Below, piece by piece: positions 54,530-64,000 of a DNA stretch of 64,000 nt. Source of the stretch: Lysinibacillus pakistanensis (GTDB lineage Bacteria > Bacillota > Bacilli > Bacillales_A > Planococcaceae); contig BBDJ01000010.1 of the NCBI GenBank assembly GCA_001312325.1, forward strand, positions 1-64,000, given 5' to 3'. The translations under genes and the position numbers were made by a program. The notes beneath the pieces were generated by a model. That model saw nothing but the letters and a program-made list of their open reading frames with translations, did no database searches and was not told where the DNA came from. The first letter of the stretch is position 1, and every line of letters begins with the position of its first letter.

Positions 54530-54691
54530 ATCTTTCACCTCCTAAATTAGGTACGAGATGATATCTTCTCATTGATTTCTTGTGTCAATACAACAAAAAT
54601 CATTTTAACAAACGCTTGGCCAATTGCAATAGATTTATGCAAAGAATATTTACTTGACAGTTTGAACAAACTATAGATTGAGGTGAACTGT

Positions 54692-55708
54692 ATGCAAAAT
54701 TTAAATTGGCAACGTACGGATTTAATCGATGAATCTGAAGAGGTTGTTTTACATCAAACGAAAGAGCAAAAAGATACTCTTGAACAATCGAGCGGAATTC
54801 AAATTGAAGATCGGACTGCTGGACGAGTAAAGATTACAGATGTATTAGTGGACTCAGAAGGTGAAAAGCAAATAGGTAAAAAGGAAGGTCAATATATTAC
54901 TCTCTCAGTACCAACCTTGACGCTAGATGATCACGACGGATTTGAGCAGCTTGAGAATGAGCTGCTTGTAAATTTTAAGAAAATGCATGAAGCAATCTCT
55001 TGGAATAAAGACGATAAAATTTTAATTATTGGTCTGGGTAATCGTACCATTACACCCGATGCAATAGGACCATATCTTATTGATCATTTGCATAGCCTTG
55101 ATGTAATAGATGAAAAATTTGTCATGTATGCGCCAGGTGTAACAGGACAAACAGGCTATGAAACAGGAGAGTTTGTAGCTGCAATAGCTGAGCGACTAAA
55201 GCCTAAATTAATTATTGTTGTGGATGCATTGGCGACAAGAGCTAGCAATCGATTATGTAAAACTATTCAATTAACAAATACTGGTATACATCCAGGCTCT
55301 GGCGTAGGTAATCAGCGTAAGGAGATTTCCTATGAAATGCTGGGGATTCCTGTAACAGCAATTGGTATACCTACAGTTGTGGATGCGCCTGTATTAATAG
55401 CAGATGCTGTAGAGCTTATGATGCGATCGATAGCCGCACGGGTTGCAGAACGGAGTAAGCCGTCATCCAAATTGTCTTTGTCATCTTGGCAACCAGATAT
55501 CAATAAAGAATTAGATATGTCTTTAGTCAAACCAATCTTTGGTGAGTGGGCTACTTGGTCAAAGGAGGAGCGTCAACAATTGTTTGAAGAGACGTTCGCA
55601 GGCTCACATACACAGCTAATGGTGACGCCAAAGGAAGCAGATTATTGGATAGATAACTATGCAAAACTTGTTTCATCTATGCTGATGAAATGGGCAAATA
55701 AACTCTAA
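54692..55708 (+). CDS. gpr: Spore germination protease GPR
   Basis: GPR degrades small acid-soluble proteins at germination; it is made as a zymogen during sporulation. The frame is intact at 338 aa with IIGLGNRTITPDAIGP, YAPGVTGQTGYETGE, IIVVDALATRASNRL and GSGVGNQRKEIS. ATG 54692 with GAGGTGAA is preferred over GTG 54683. It is slightly shorter than the B. subtilis protein. A forespore (sigma-G) promoter is expected but was not identified with confidence. Confidence 0.95.
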   Translation: MQNLNWQRTDLIDESEEVVLHQTKEQKDTLEQSSGIQIEDRTAGRVKITDVLVDSEGEKQIGKKEGQYITLSVPTLTLDDHDGFEQLENELLVNFKKMHEAISWNKDDKILIIGLGNRTITPDAIGPYLIDHLHSLDVIDEKFVMYAPGVTGQTGYETGEFVAAIAERLKPKLIIVVDALATRASNRLCKTIQLTNTGIHPGSGVGNQRKEISYEMLGIPVTAIGIPTVVDAPVLIADAVELMMRSIAARVAERSKPSSKLSLSSWQPDINKELDMSLVKPIFGEWATWSKEERQQLFEETFAGSHTQLMVTPKEADYWIDNYAKLVSSMLMKWANKL

Positions 55709-55761
55709 TTTTTTTTCGTTCTAAAAGGTCCACCCCCTCCATACGATAAGGGGAGGAGGGT

Positions 55762-56595
55762 GTGACTTTGCTAAAAAAACTACAGTGGTCATTTGGTTTA
55801 TTATTGTTCTTCTTCGTATTACCTGTCATTGCTGGGCAACTTCCGTTCAACAAGCAAGCATCGACTCCGATTAAACAACCCGAGGATAAGCAAGTCGTGT
55901 TTGCTGCTACGAATCTAGCTGAACAAAGTGCACTAGAGCAGACAATAGAAACGAATCCTTTTAAAGTATTATTATTGTTTACGCATTCTCAGGAATCCTA
56001 TCAACCTATGGTGAAAGCTGTCAGCGGGAAAGCAGAAGTTTATCATGACAAAACAAATATTTTTAATTTACAAGGTACTATTTCTAAGCATTTTAGTATG
56101 AATGGTATTCAAACAGATGTTTTAGATGTTGACGTTATGAAGGTAATGAAGCTTGAGGGGAAAACTTTTCCAGATGCTTATAATACGGTGCGTCCTTATT
56201 TATCTAAACGTTTGCAAGAGCAAACCTATGATTTAGTTATTGATTTGCATCGAGATTCTGCCAAGAAAAATGCTACAACGATTACACACAACAATGAGTC
56301 CTATGCTCGTATTGCCATCGTTGTAGGAGCAGAGCATAAAAATTATAGATGGAATACTGCTTATGCAGAAAGCTTATCAGCTGCTATGAATGAAATTGTG
56401 CCGAAAATTTCTAGAGGTGTGATCTCTAAAAGCGGTGATAATGTGGATGGACGCTATAACCAGGATTTGACAAAGGAAATGATTTTAATTGAACTAGGTG
56501 GAATAGATAATACAGAAGAAGAATTGAATCGTACAATCGCTATAATTGGGAAAGCCATTGCGAAATCCTTTATTACAGAAAAACAGGAATTATAA
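55762..56595 (+). CDS. spoIIP: Stage II sporulation protein P
   Basis: SpoIIP is the amidase/endopeptidase that degrades septal peptidoglycan to allow engulfment. A signal/anchor (FGLLLFFFVLPVIAG) is followed by the amidase domain with LLFTHSQESYQP (catalytic histidine/glutamate), LDVDVMKVM, DLVIDLHRDSAKK and ILIELGGIDNTEEEL. It is intact at 277 aa, shorter than B. subtilis SpoIIP because the N-terminal region is reduced. GTG start follows GGGGAGGAGGG. Confidence 0.93.
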   Translation: MTLLKKLQWSFGLLLFFFVLPVIAGQLPFNKQASTPIKQPEDKQVVFAATNLAEQSALEQTIETNPFKVLLLFTHSQESYQPMVKAVSGKAEVYHDKTNIFNLQGTISKHFSMNGIQTDVLDVDVMKVMKLEGKTFPDAYNTVRPYLSKRLQEQTYDLVIDLHRDSAKKNATTITHNNESYARIAIVVGAEHKNYRWNTAYAESLSAAMNEIVPKISRGVISKSGDNVDGRYNQDLTKEMILIELGGIDNTEEELNRTIAIIGKAIAKSFITEKQEL

Positions 56596-56611
56596 TAGAG
56601 ATTTAGCAGAA

Positions 56612-56656
56612 TGATTCGCCTTCTTTTTACTAATGTTAAAGAAGGCGAAATCGTGT
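56612..56656 (+). terminator. Terminator after spoIIP
   Basis: TTCGCCTTCTTT pairs with AAAGAAGGCGAA. Confidence 0.75.
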
Positions 56657-57017
56657 CTTGGACAAAGTGCCTGATTATAAAAAAATTACCAAAAATTTTT
56701 ATAGTGAAAAGCCTTTAAATTGTTTATTTCATGCCTTATAATTTTCGAGTTAGCTCTTACGATTAAGGCATATGCATTAGGCAAATACGCTTTTAAGCAT
56801 CTACCATTAATGGAGATGCTTTTTTTGGAATGCACATACATATAGATTTACGGTATAAAAATAGACGAATAAAAATTTTACGAATAGAGCACTTATGATC
56901 AACTTTTAAAGTGCCTTCTTCGTCATTATATAAGTGAACATACAAAAGGAGACGATGTTTGGCTATATTATTTAATACATGGAAAAAGGTTTATAAAATA
57001 TTGGGAGAAGGAATATT
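56657..57017. other. Intergenic region with a second hairpin
   Basis: No gene is seen. A hairpin AAGCATCT...AGATGCT at about 56795-56820 followed by T7 is a second terminator. The rest is AT-rich upstream sequence of the acyltransferase gene. Confidence 0.5.
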
Positions 57018-58933
57018 ATGTCAGGCAAGTCATTCAATCATCGTTATATCCCTGGACTCGACGGGATTAGAGCATTAGCAGTATTAGCTGTTATTGCTTA
57101 CCATTTTAATTTCAAATGGGCCAGTGGGGGATTTTTAGGAGTCGATATCTTTTTTTGTTTTATCAGGGTATTTAATTACTTCAACTATTTTACCTTTAAA
57201 AGGAAATAAGTTAACTGTTGGATTAAAAAAAGTTTTGGTTAGGACGATTTAGACGCTTACTTCCAGCTGCTTATGTCATGATTATTGTAACATTTGCATG
57301 GGCCTCACTATTTCATAAGGAGCTACTTCATACACTACGTGGTGATGCAATTTCCTCAATTTTTTTATTCAAGTAATTGGTGGTTTATTTTTCACAAACT
57401 CTCCTATTTTGATAGTTTTGGTTCCCCTTCACCATTGAAGAATTTATGGTCGTTAGCCATTGAGGAACAATTTTATTTATTATGGCCAATCCTTTTAATG
57501 CTAGGGCTTCTTATGGCCAAAAAGAAAAATAAGCTCGCCATTTTCGTTTTTTTTGGGAGCACTCGGTTCGGCAATGCTAATGGCTATACTATATCAACCA
57601 GGCGCTGATCCCAGTCGTGTATACTATGGAACAGATACGCGTTCCTTTGAATTGCTAATAGGTTGCTGGTTAGCTCTTATCTGGCCGATGAAAAGACTTT
57701 CATCACAAAAAAAATCTCTACGAATCATGTCTACCAACTAAATAGTGTAAGCTTAGTAGCTTTTAGTGTTTTCATTGTCAGTATTTTGTTTGTGGATGAA
57801 TATCAATCTTTCCTATATAGAGGAGGGATGTTCGTATTTTGCTTAAATGCAGCTATCTTAATTGGTTGCGTCTGTCACCCAGTTAGCATTTTGGGAAAAT
57901 TACTTTCTTGGAAGCCTCTGCGCTGGATTGGGTCAAGATCGTACGGGATTTATCTATGGCATTATCCGATTATTGTGCTAGGTACTCCAGTACGAGAAAT
58001 TGGTAATCCCGCCTATTGGCGAGTTACTTTACAACTGCTGATTATCTTTACAATTGCAGAACTATCCTATCGTTTTATCGAAATGCCGATTCGTAAGGAT
58101 GGGTTCCGCTGTTACTTTAGACAGTACTTTGTATTCAATAAACACAAATGGGGAAGCTTCACGCTTGCTAGGAAAATTTCAACCACGCTCATTCCACTTT
58201 TCCTCCTAGTATTTTTTTTACAGGAATGACAGGGGTTGTGGGCGAAGAAAAAAATAGAATCGATTGAATCACGGCCAACGACTATTAAAATAGATGGTGG
58301 AACAGAGCAGCATTCAACCATCATGATTCTGAAAAGGAGCAGAATACATCTCAGCCAGGTTCATTAAGTGATGAAGAAGAGGGTGTTGATTCAAATTCGG
58401 ATCAAAATGCGGTTGGGCCTCATCAGGGGGAAAACAAGACAGAAGTTCATCCTGTTCATGAATCGTATAATGGAATATTAGCCATTGGCGATTCTGTAAT
58501 GATAGATATTGCTCCGAGCTTACATAATATCTACCCTAGCATTACGATAGATGCAAAGATTGGTCGCCAAGTTTCACAAGCGGTTAAATTAGCTCCTAAT
58601 TATGCAAGCTTTAATCAACCATATAAAGCAGTCATCATTCAGCTTGGAACAAACGGGTATTTTACCAATACACAAATTGATACCCTTTTAAAGGCTTTTT
58701 CCAATGCTGATATTTATTTAGTAAATACGCGTGTACCACGTTCTTGGGAGGGGAAAGTAAATCAAGCATTGCAACAGAAAGCACAGGAATATGAAAATAT
58801 TACTTTAATTGATTGGCATGCAACTGCAATTAACCATCCTGAGTTTTTCGCTCCAGATGGCGTACATTTAGAGCAAAAGGGGATTGCTTCTTTAACAAAT
58901 CTAATTCAACAAGCTATAGATGCGATTCATTGA
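57018..58933 (+). CDS. OatA-like O-acetyltransferase (acyltransferase 3 + SGNH)
   Basis: Such proteins move acetyl groups across the membrane and attach them to cell-surface polymers, for OatA to peptidoglycan muramic acid, giving lysozyme resistance. The acyltransferase-3 part shows [47 protein letters not shown] and [14 protein letters not shown] charged linker (about 58330-58440) leads to an SGNH hydrolase-type domain with [17 protein letters not shown] and DWHATAI...DGVHLEQKG. Homopolymer breaks lie at 57150-57156, 57225-57231, 57360-57366, 57547-57554, 57707-57714, 58212-58219 and near 58250 and 58318. The true substrate is uncertain. Confidence 0.85.
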
Positions 58934-59083
58934 TTCGTATAAAAACCATAAATAGCCGGCAAACATTTTAAGTAAGATAACTTTTTTACAAATATTTAAG
59001 TATGGTTGAAACCTTTTTAATTGTTGCCCGTATTACTAGTATACATTTTTAATGAATTGCACTTAAAAAGGAGAAAAACATTT

Positions 59084-59430
59084 TTGAACTATTGAACAAA
59101 ACAATTACTTTTTGTCATGTACTTAATTACGATTGCTGATGCATATTACTCAACATTACTGATTGAACCAAAAGCGCCCCCACAGCATCAGACGATTAAA
59201 GCATCTGCAATGACAACCATTCAAGTACGGTAGCAAACCTTATAAAAAGAAACAAACAGCAAAAAGCCTGAAGACTTCTAGACTTCAGCCAATCAAGCAA
59301 TTGCTGCAGAGTACTAAGAAAGCAAAAGAAAAAAATTTATAAGGCTAAAATGGATAGATTAAGTGAAAGACACAGCTATATGCGGGACTCACCGTTTATT
59401 ATTTATCACAATCACCGTATACGTTGCTGA
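59084..59430 (+). pseudogene. Remnant of a small basic secreted protein gene (tentative)
   Basis: AAAGGAG at 59066-59073 precedes a TTG at 59084. The frame reads NY, an in-frame TGA, then TKQLLFVMYLITIADAYYS, which resembles a signal peptide, and ends at about 59230. A second frame continues YGSKPYKKKQTAKSLKTS, and a third carries RLSERHSYMRDSPF. A perfect terminator follows at 59443-59474. This suggests a single small exported basic protein disrupted by a stop and two shifts, some of which may be sequence errors. It is not a recognised family. The rest of 58934-59724 shows no gene. Confidence 0.35.
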
Positions 59431-59442
59431 AAACAGATGAAA

Positions 59443-59476
59443 CAAAAAGCTGCCATTAACTGTGCAGCTTTTTGTT
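59443..59476 (+). terminator. Intrinsic terminator
   Basis: CAAAAAGCTGC at 59443-59453 pairs perfectly with GCAGCTTTTTG at 59464-59474. Confidence 0.85.
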
Positions 59477-59724
59477 TTGCTTAATATTTAAATGGGTAAA
59501 CCCTTTTTGGATATGATTTACCCGCTCACTCTCTATTATACGATTTATATTATCTATCTATTTGTGTTATTATTTTGCTTTTTAATAGGAATAGTAATAT
59601 TGATACTAGATGTTTACTTCCTCTTTTAAAGCTTACTACTCCTATAAAACATAATTCTTTTTGTTAAACTATTTTGAAAAATAGAAATATATGCTAGACT
59701 TAACATTAAGTGAATAACAATTGC

Positions 59725-59905
59725 AGTATAAAGGTGCTCTTTTAAGAGCTTAATAGGGAATTCGGTTTAAAGCCGAAGCTGTTTCCGCAACTGTAAGTGT
59801 AGATGACTACAGAAAATACCACTGTCGAACAAGGAAAAATGCCTTCAGTAGATGGGAAGGTTCTGAATAGGATACACGAGCCAGGAGACCTGCCTTTATT
59901 CCATC
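59725..59905 (+). promoter_or_regulatory. Adenosylcobalamin (B12) riboswitch
   Basis: Conserved elements are AAAGGTGC, TTAATAGGGAA, AAAGCCGAAGCTGTTTCCGCAACTGTAA and the B12 box GAGCCAGGAGACCTGCC at 59878-59894. The family binds B12 and usually turns off B12 uptake or B12-replaceable genes. A 60-codon frame across it is accidental. Confidence 0.93.
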
Positions 59906-59951
59906 GTATTAACTCTCTTCGGAAGCTAGGAGAACTTACGGCAAATAGACG

Positions 59952-59990
59952 GACAGGCAAACTACGTTTTTGCGCCTTTTTTTCTGTTTT
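59952..59990 (+). terminator. Riboswitch-linked terminator
   Basis: AGGCAAA around 59955 pairs with TTTGCGCCT at about 59969-59977 and is followed by T7. It lies between the B12 box and the first downstream gene, the place of an expression platform. Confidence 0.6.
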
Positions 59991-60085
59991 CCATTAGATG
60001 CTTCCCCATTTTGGAGAAGCATCTTTTTATTTTCGAGTTAATTGCAAAAACATTCACGAAATAAGAAAAATAGGAGGTTTTACAA

Positions 60086-60820
60086 ATGGTTCGTTTCAAA
60101 AAATGGTGGCATTTAGCGTTAGTCCTACTTTTAGCATTTTCGCTCGTAACACCATCAGCCAGTGCAGCAGTATTACAGACTGTAAGTCAAGAAGCACAAT
60201 CAGCAGATTTTGATGTTCAGTTATCAGTAAAAGGTTTATGCGGTACTGGTTCATGCCATGAAATTTTAGAAGGAACAACAGTAAATATTCAAGAAGGGAC
60301 AACTGCGCTAGAGCTTGTAGAGCAAGTATTAGATGCCGAGGGTATTCCTTATGTAGTAGTTTCTACTCAATATGGTCCATATCTTCAATCAATTGATGGA
60401 CTTGCGGCAGGCAGTTTAAATGGTTGGGATGGCTGGGTCTACACTGTAAATGGATATAGCCCCAATTTTGGATTAGCTGAGTATCAATTACAGGCTGATG
60501 ATGTCGTTCATATTTATTACACTACATGGGCTAAATTAGAAACAGCAAGTGTAATTGCAGTAAATGATAACAATCCATCCGTTACGGTAAATTTAACTGG
60601 TGATTTATTTACGACACCAAACGGCTCTAATTTAGCAAACTGGACAATTAACACAGGGACAACAGCATTAACAGCTCAGTCAGTTACTATAAATGCAAAC
60701 CAACAAGCTGTTATTACATTTGCAGGTCAAGCACAAGCAGGTACTATTACCATTACAGCCTCTGCCAATGCTTTATTCGGTAGTTCAGCAAGTGAGCCAC
60801 TTGAAGTAAAAGTACAATAG
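60086..60820 (+). CDS. Secreted DUF4430 (transcobalamin C-terminal-like) protein
   Basis: The protein has a signal peptide (WWHLALVLLLAFSLVTPSAS, cleavage after ASA), then at residues about 40-150 a DUF4430 domain: GTTALELVEQVLDAEG, GPYLQSIDGL, GSLNGWDGWVYTVNGYSP and DDVVHIYYTTWA. The family is named for similarity to the beta domain of animal transcobalamin. The C-terminal third (150-244) is a beta-rich Ig-like stretch. A cysteine pair is in LCGTGSCHE. It is intact at 244 aa with RBS AGGAGG and lies directly downstream of the B12 riboswitch, so B12 capture or sensing outside the membrane is the likely role. No sortase motif is seen. Confidence 0.85.
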   Translation: MVRFKKWWHLALVLLLAFSLVTPSASAAVLQTVSQEAQSADFDVQLSVKGLCGTGSCHEILEGTTVNIQEGTTALELVEQVLDAEGIPYVVVSTQYGPYLQSIDGLAAGSLNGWDGWVYTVNGYSPNFGLAEYQLQADDVVHIYYTTWAKLETASVIAVNDNNPSVTVNLTGDLFTTPNGSNLANWTINTGTTALTAQSVTINANQQAVITFAGQAQAGTITITASANALFGSSASEPLEVKVQ

Positions 60821-60830
60821 CTAGATAAAT

Positions 60831-60871
60831 GGATACTGACAAGATGAATTAATTCAGCTTGTCAGTATTTA
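60831..60871 (+). terminator. Hairpin between the two B12-linked genes
   Basis: ATACTGACAAG at 60833-60843 pairs exactly with CTTGTCAGTAT at 60858-60868. The T run is short, so partial read-through to the next gene is possible. Confidence 0.65.
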
Positions 60872-60899
60872 ATTATTTATAAAGGAAGTGAGTTTTTAT

Positions 60900-63800
60900 A
60901 TGACTATATGGAAAAAGCAGCTACATATAGCAGTTATTTTTATTTTAATCGTATCGCTATTTTCTCCAGTCACTGCAATTAAGGCACAGCATTTTGAAGG
61001 GGATTTACTCGATCCTACTCCAAACATCAATGATATTGAACCCGATGATTCAGAAGAGCAGGATAATGCTACAGAGTCTAAGAATGAAATAGATGTAGAG
61101 GATTTAACAGAACAGGAAAAAGCACCGCATACAGATGAAGAAGCTGAATTAGATGATCTTATACCATTAGAAGGTGCAGCGGAACTAGCTCCATTAGTAG
61201 AGAATGCGCCCGTTGCAATTAGCGATATTCAGCTAAACACTGAGGAACCTTTACTATTATTAGTAGGAGAAACATTTCAACTTACTGCCACTAACGCAAC
61301 AACAGATGATAGTGCCACAGTTACATGGTCCTCAAGCAACTCTGGAATTGCAACAGTTGACACAAATGGGAGCGTAATAGCTCAGGCAATCGGAGAGACA
61401 GTCATTACCGCCCAATTAGATGGTGGATCTAAAACAGTTATTGTATATGTTATTTCACCCGAAGCACGGGAGGCAATAGATTTTATTATCGCCCTACCTA
61501 CAATCGAAAGAGCTGATGAAGCAACCTATCAGCTATTACAGCAAGCACGAGTACTAGATAGTAAAGTAAAAGCTCCGGCTCGTACTCTTTTAATCTCCGA
61601 TAATAAACTACCTTATTTTTTTCAGTTACTAGAAAAAGAAATTGCCTATTTTAGATATTATATGCAAGACCCTAGCAACGCTTTACCTGCACCTGAAGAT
61701 ATAAACTTTTTAAGTGATGAATTGGATAAGAAGTTAGATGCAGTTCGTGAAAGATATAATTCCCTGATTAAAACATCTGGTTATCGAGATCTAAAAAAAA
61801 TAACAGATCCAGCAGATATACTAGTATTTAATCAAGAACTTGCAGCAAGACAAGTTAAATATGTATTTCTTGTTATCGATGCGCTTCCTAAAATAGAAGA
61901 TTTAACAATTGATTCAGCAATAAAAGAGCAACTCGATCATGCAAGAAAAAAAATATGCTGCTATACCAACAGCAGAACAAAAAAAAGTAGCCAATAAGGA
62001 AGACCTTTTTGCAATAGAAGTTCGATATGTTGAACTGTTAATTGATGCTATTGATATAAATAGCCCATTAGCAGAAGAACAATTAAAAACTGCAAAAGAC
62101 GCTTTGAAAAAGTTAGCTAATCCAAACAATATACCTGGTGCCTCCAAAGGAGTATCAAACTATAACGACCTCCTTGAAAAGGAGAAAATGATTAATGCAG
62201 AGGATGATATTAAACAAGTTATCGAAAAAAATTAATGCACTTCCTACTGTAGAGGCACTTACTTGGGCTGATCATTTAAAAGTTCTTGAAGCACAGCAGG
62301 CTTATGATAAGCTATTACCTGCACATCAAAGCAGAGTAACAAATTATACCCAACTAGAAGCTTTACAAAAGCGCTTAGTTGAACTACAACCGACAACAGT
62401 TGAAATATACAATGCTGTTGCGAACTACTTGACGTCAGGTTCATATGAGCATTTATGGGTCTGAATGGACTATTTTAACATTAGCTCGTGGTGATCATAC
62501 TGCAAAATATGCAACTTATTATGATAAATATTATCGCAATCTCGTTAATCATGTAAAAGCAACAAATGGGGAAATAGGCACTCAAGCAACAGACTGGGCT
62601 CGAGTTATAATCGCTCTCACAGCAATTGGGAAAGATCCGAGAGATGTTGCTGGCTACAATCTAGTTGAAAAGTTATCAGATTTGAGTTTTGCTACAAGCC
62701 CTGGTGTCAACTCGTCTATCTTTTCATTAATTGCACTGGATACTTGGGGATTTGAATTACCTAAAACCGCAACAACAACACGTGATAAACTAATTCAAAG
62801 TATTTTATCAAAGGAAATAAAAAAATGGTGGCGGATTTGCATGGAGCGGTACTGATCCTGATCCTGATATGATAGGGATGGTACTTCAAGCATTAGCACC
62901 ATATCAAAATAATCCACAAGTAAAGGCTGTAACTGATCGCTCAATCGCTCAATTAGTAGCTATCCAAACCGCTAAAGGTGGCTATATTTCGACAGCGGGC
63001 AGCCCAGAAGCTGCTGAAAGCGCTGCCCAAGTTATAACAGCGCTTGCTAGCTTAGGCATTGATGCAAATAAAGATAAACGATTCGATAAAGTTATTGCTA
63101 ATATTATGACATTTAGCTCTGGTGACGGTGGCTTTAAACATGTTCAAAGCCAAACAAAAGCAGATGGTATGGCGACAGTTCAAGTTGGCTATACTCTAGC
63201 AGCTTACAACCGTCTTTTAAGCGGACAAACACCGCTCTATAATATGTCAGACACGAAAAACAAGCCCACTAAGCCTGGTGGCGAGGATGGTAGTGATGAT
63301 GATGAGCCTTCCTCTCCTGGTAACAATGGTAATCAGCCATCCGTTCCTGCTGAAAAAGAGGAAATTGGCTATACAACATTTTCCATTCAAATTTCATCTT
63401 CTGAAGTACCATTAAAAACAACAACAACAAAATTATTTACTGGTGAAACCGTTTTTGACGTTTTGCAAAGATTAGCTGCTGAAAATGGTGTAGCATTAAG
63501 CTATCGTCAAACAGAATACGGAACATATATTGACGGAATTGCAGGTGTTTATGAATTTGATCGTGGCCCTTTAAGCGGTTGGATGTACCGTGTAAATGGC
63601 GTATTCCCTTCATTTTCAGCGGCGAATTACACATTGTCTCCAAACGACACCGTTGAATGGATTTACACGCTTGACTTAGGAAAAGATATTGGCGGTTATG
63701 TTGAAGATGTAGAGAAAACACCTGAAAAGGGCAAAGACATCTTAGATGAAAAAAATAAGGAAGAAGAAAAAGAAAAAACGGACAAGGAAGAAAATAAAGA

Positions 63801-64000
63801 CAGTAAAGTGATCGAAGAAAACGAAGTAAATTCTAAAAATGATAAAGCAGAGATAGCATTGACACTTGATGATATTCAAAAACATCTTAAAAATCAAAGT
63901 AAAACAATTGTGGTTCAAGATGAAAAAGGCAACCAAATAGACATTTCAATATCTGCTCTATCAGAAATTGAACTTGCAAAAAAATGAAAAAAATTATTGC
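60900..64000 (+). CDS. Large surface protein: Big_2 + alpha/alpha repeats + DUF4430
   Basis: A signal peptide (IAVIFILIVSLFSPVTAIKA) is followed by an acidic linker, a Big_2-like domain (LLLVGETFQLTATNA, VTWSSSNSGIATVD), a helical region, then repeats like those of alpha6/alpha6 barrels (NGGGFAWSGTDPDPDMIGMV, GGYISTAGSPEAAESAAQ, VITALASLGIDANKD) and a DUF4430 domain (GETVFDVLQRLAAENGVAL, GPLSGWMYRVNGVFPSFSA). Barrel plus DUF4430 is the domain order of animal transcobalamin. A lysine/glutamate-rich tail follows. Breaks: A8 61946-61953, A7 62225-62231, near 62452, A7 62819-62825 and A7 63978-63984. Dropping the last extra A removes the stop at 63985, so the gene probably runs past the window. 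ATG 60900 follows AAAGGAAG. Confidence 0.82.

Noticed and set aside
59742..59997. Frames on both strands over the B12 riboswitch
   Set aside because: They cover conserved RNA elements and have no start signals; accidental.

Overview
The window reads as a stretch of chromosome from a low-GC, endospore-forming Firmicute of the Bacillaceae/Planococcaceae, most likely Lysinibacillus or a close relative (an inference; no database was consulted). The gene order follows the Bacillus subtilis yrv/yrr/yqe backbone: rarA-cymR-iscS-mnmA-yrrB, recD2, alaS-ireB-ruvX-yrzB, mltG-yrrM-yrrN-yrrO-udk-greA-yrrS-mtnN, sigK, yqeG-yqeH-aroE-yqeI-nadD-yqeK-rsfS-yqeM, comEA-comEB-comEC, yqzM, holA, rpsT, gpr, spoIIP. 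Sporulation genes (sigK, gpr, spoIIP), T-box, M-box and cobalamin leaders, and strong AAGGAGG ribosome binding sites all fit such an organism.

Accessory blocks interrupt the backbone. Positions 6.6-10.3 kb hold an MFS exporter, a small alarmone synthetase (sasA) and a eukaryote-type HisA paired with a 95-aa unknown. Positions 12.9-18.1 kb hold an exported SH3/polysaccharide deacetylase, an HpaB-like flavin hydroxylase and an M-box-controlled CorA. Positions 23.7-29.7 kb hold a methionine-type ABC transporter operon ending in two flavin oxidoreductases, probably for organosulfur scavenging. Positions 45.0-48.9 kb (minus strand) hold a Hen1-Pnkp RNA repair pair. Positions 57.0-58.9 kb hold an O-acetyltransferase. 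From 59.7 kb to the window end an adenosylcobalamin riboswitch precedes two secreted proteins built like parts of animal transcobalamin/intrinsic factor: a DUF4430 protein and a long protein with a Big_2-like region, an alpha/alpha-barrel-like repeat region and a DUF4430 domain. This B12-linked locus is the most exciting part.

A dominant technical feature is that about two thirds of the genes, including essential ones such as alaS and holA, carry +1/-1 breaks. Nearly all lie at A/T runs of 7-8 bases (one base too many) or at GG/TT doublets (one base too few). I counted on the order of 80 by hand. This looks like sequencing or assembly error rather than gene decay, so I annotate these as single genes and give the break positions. 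Coordinates of such genes span the restored reading frame.

A dispersed intergenic repeat family (at least five copies or fragments, with a 13-bp inverted repeat in one copy) is scattered between operons.
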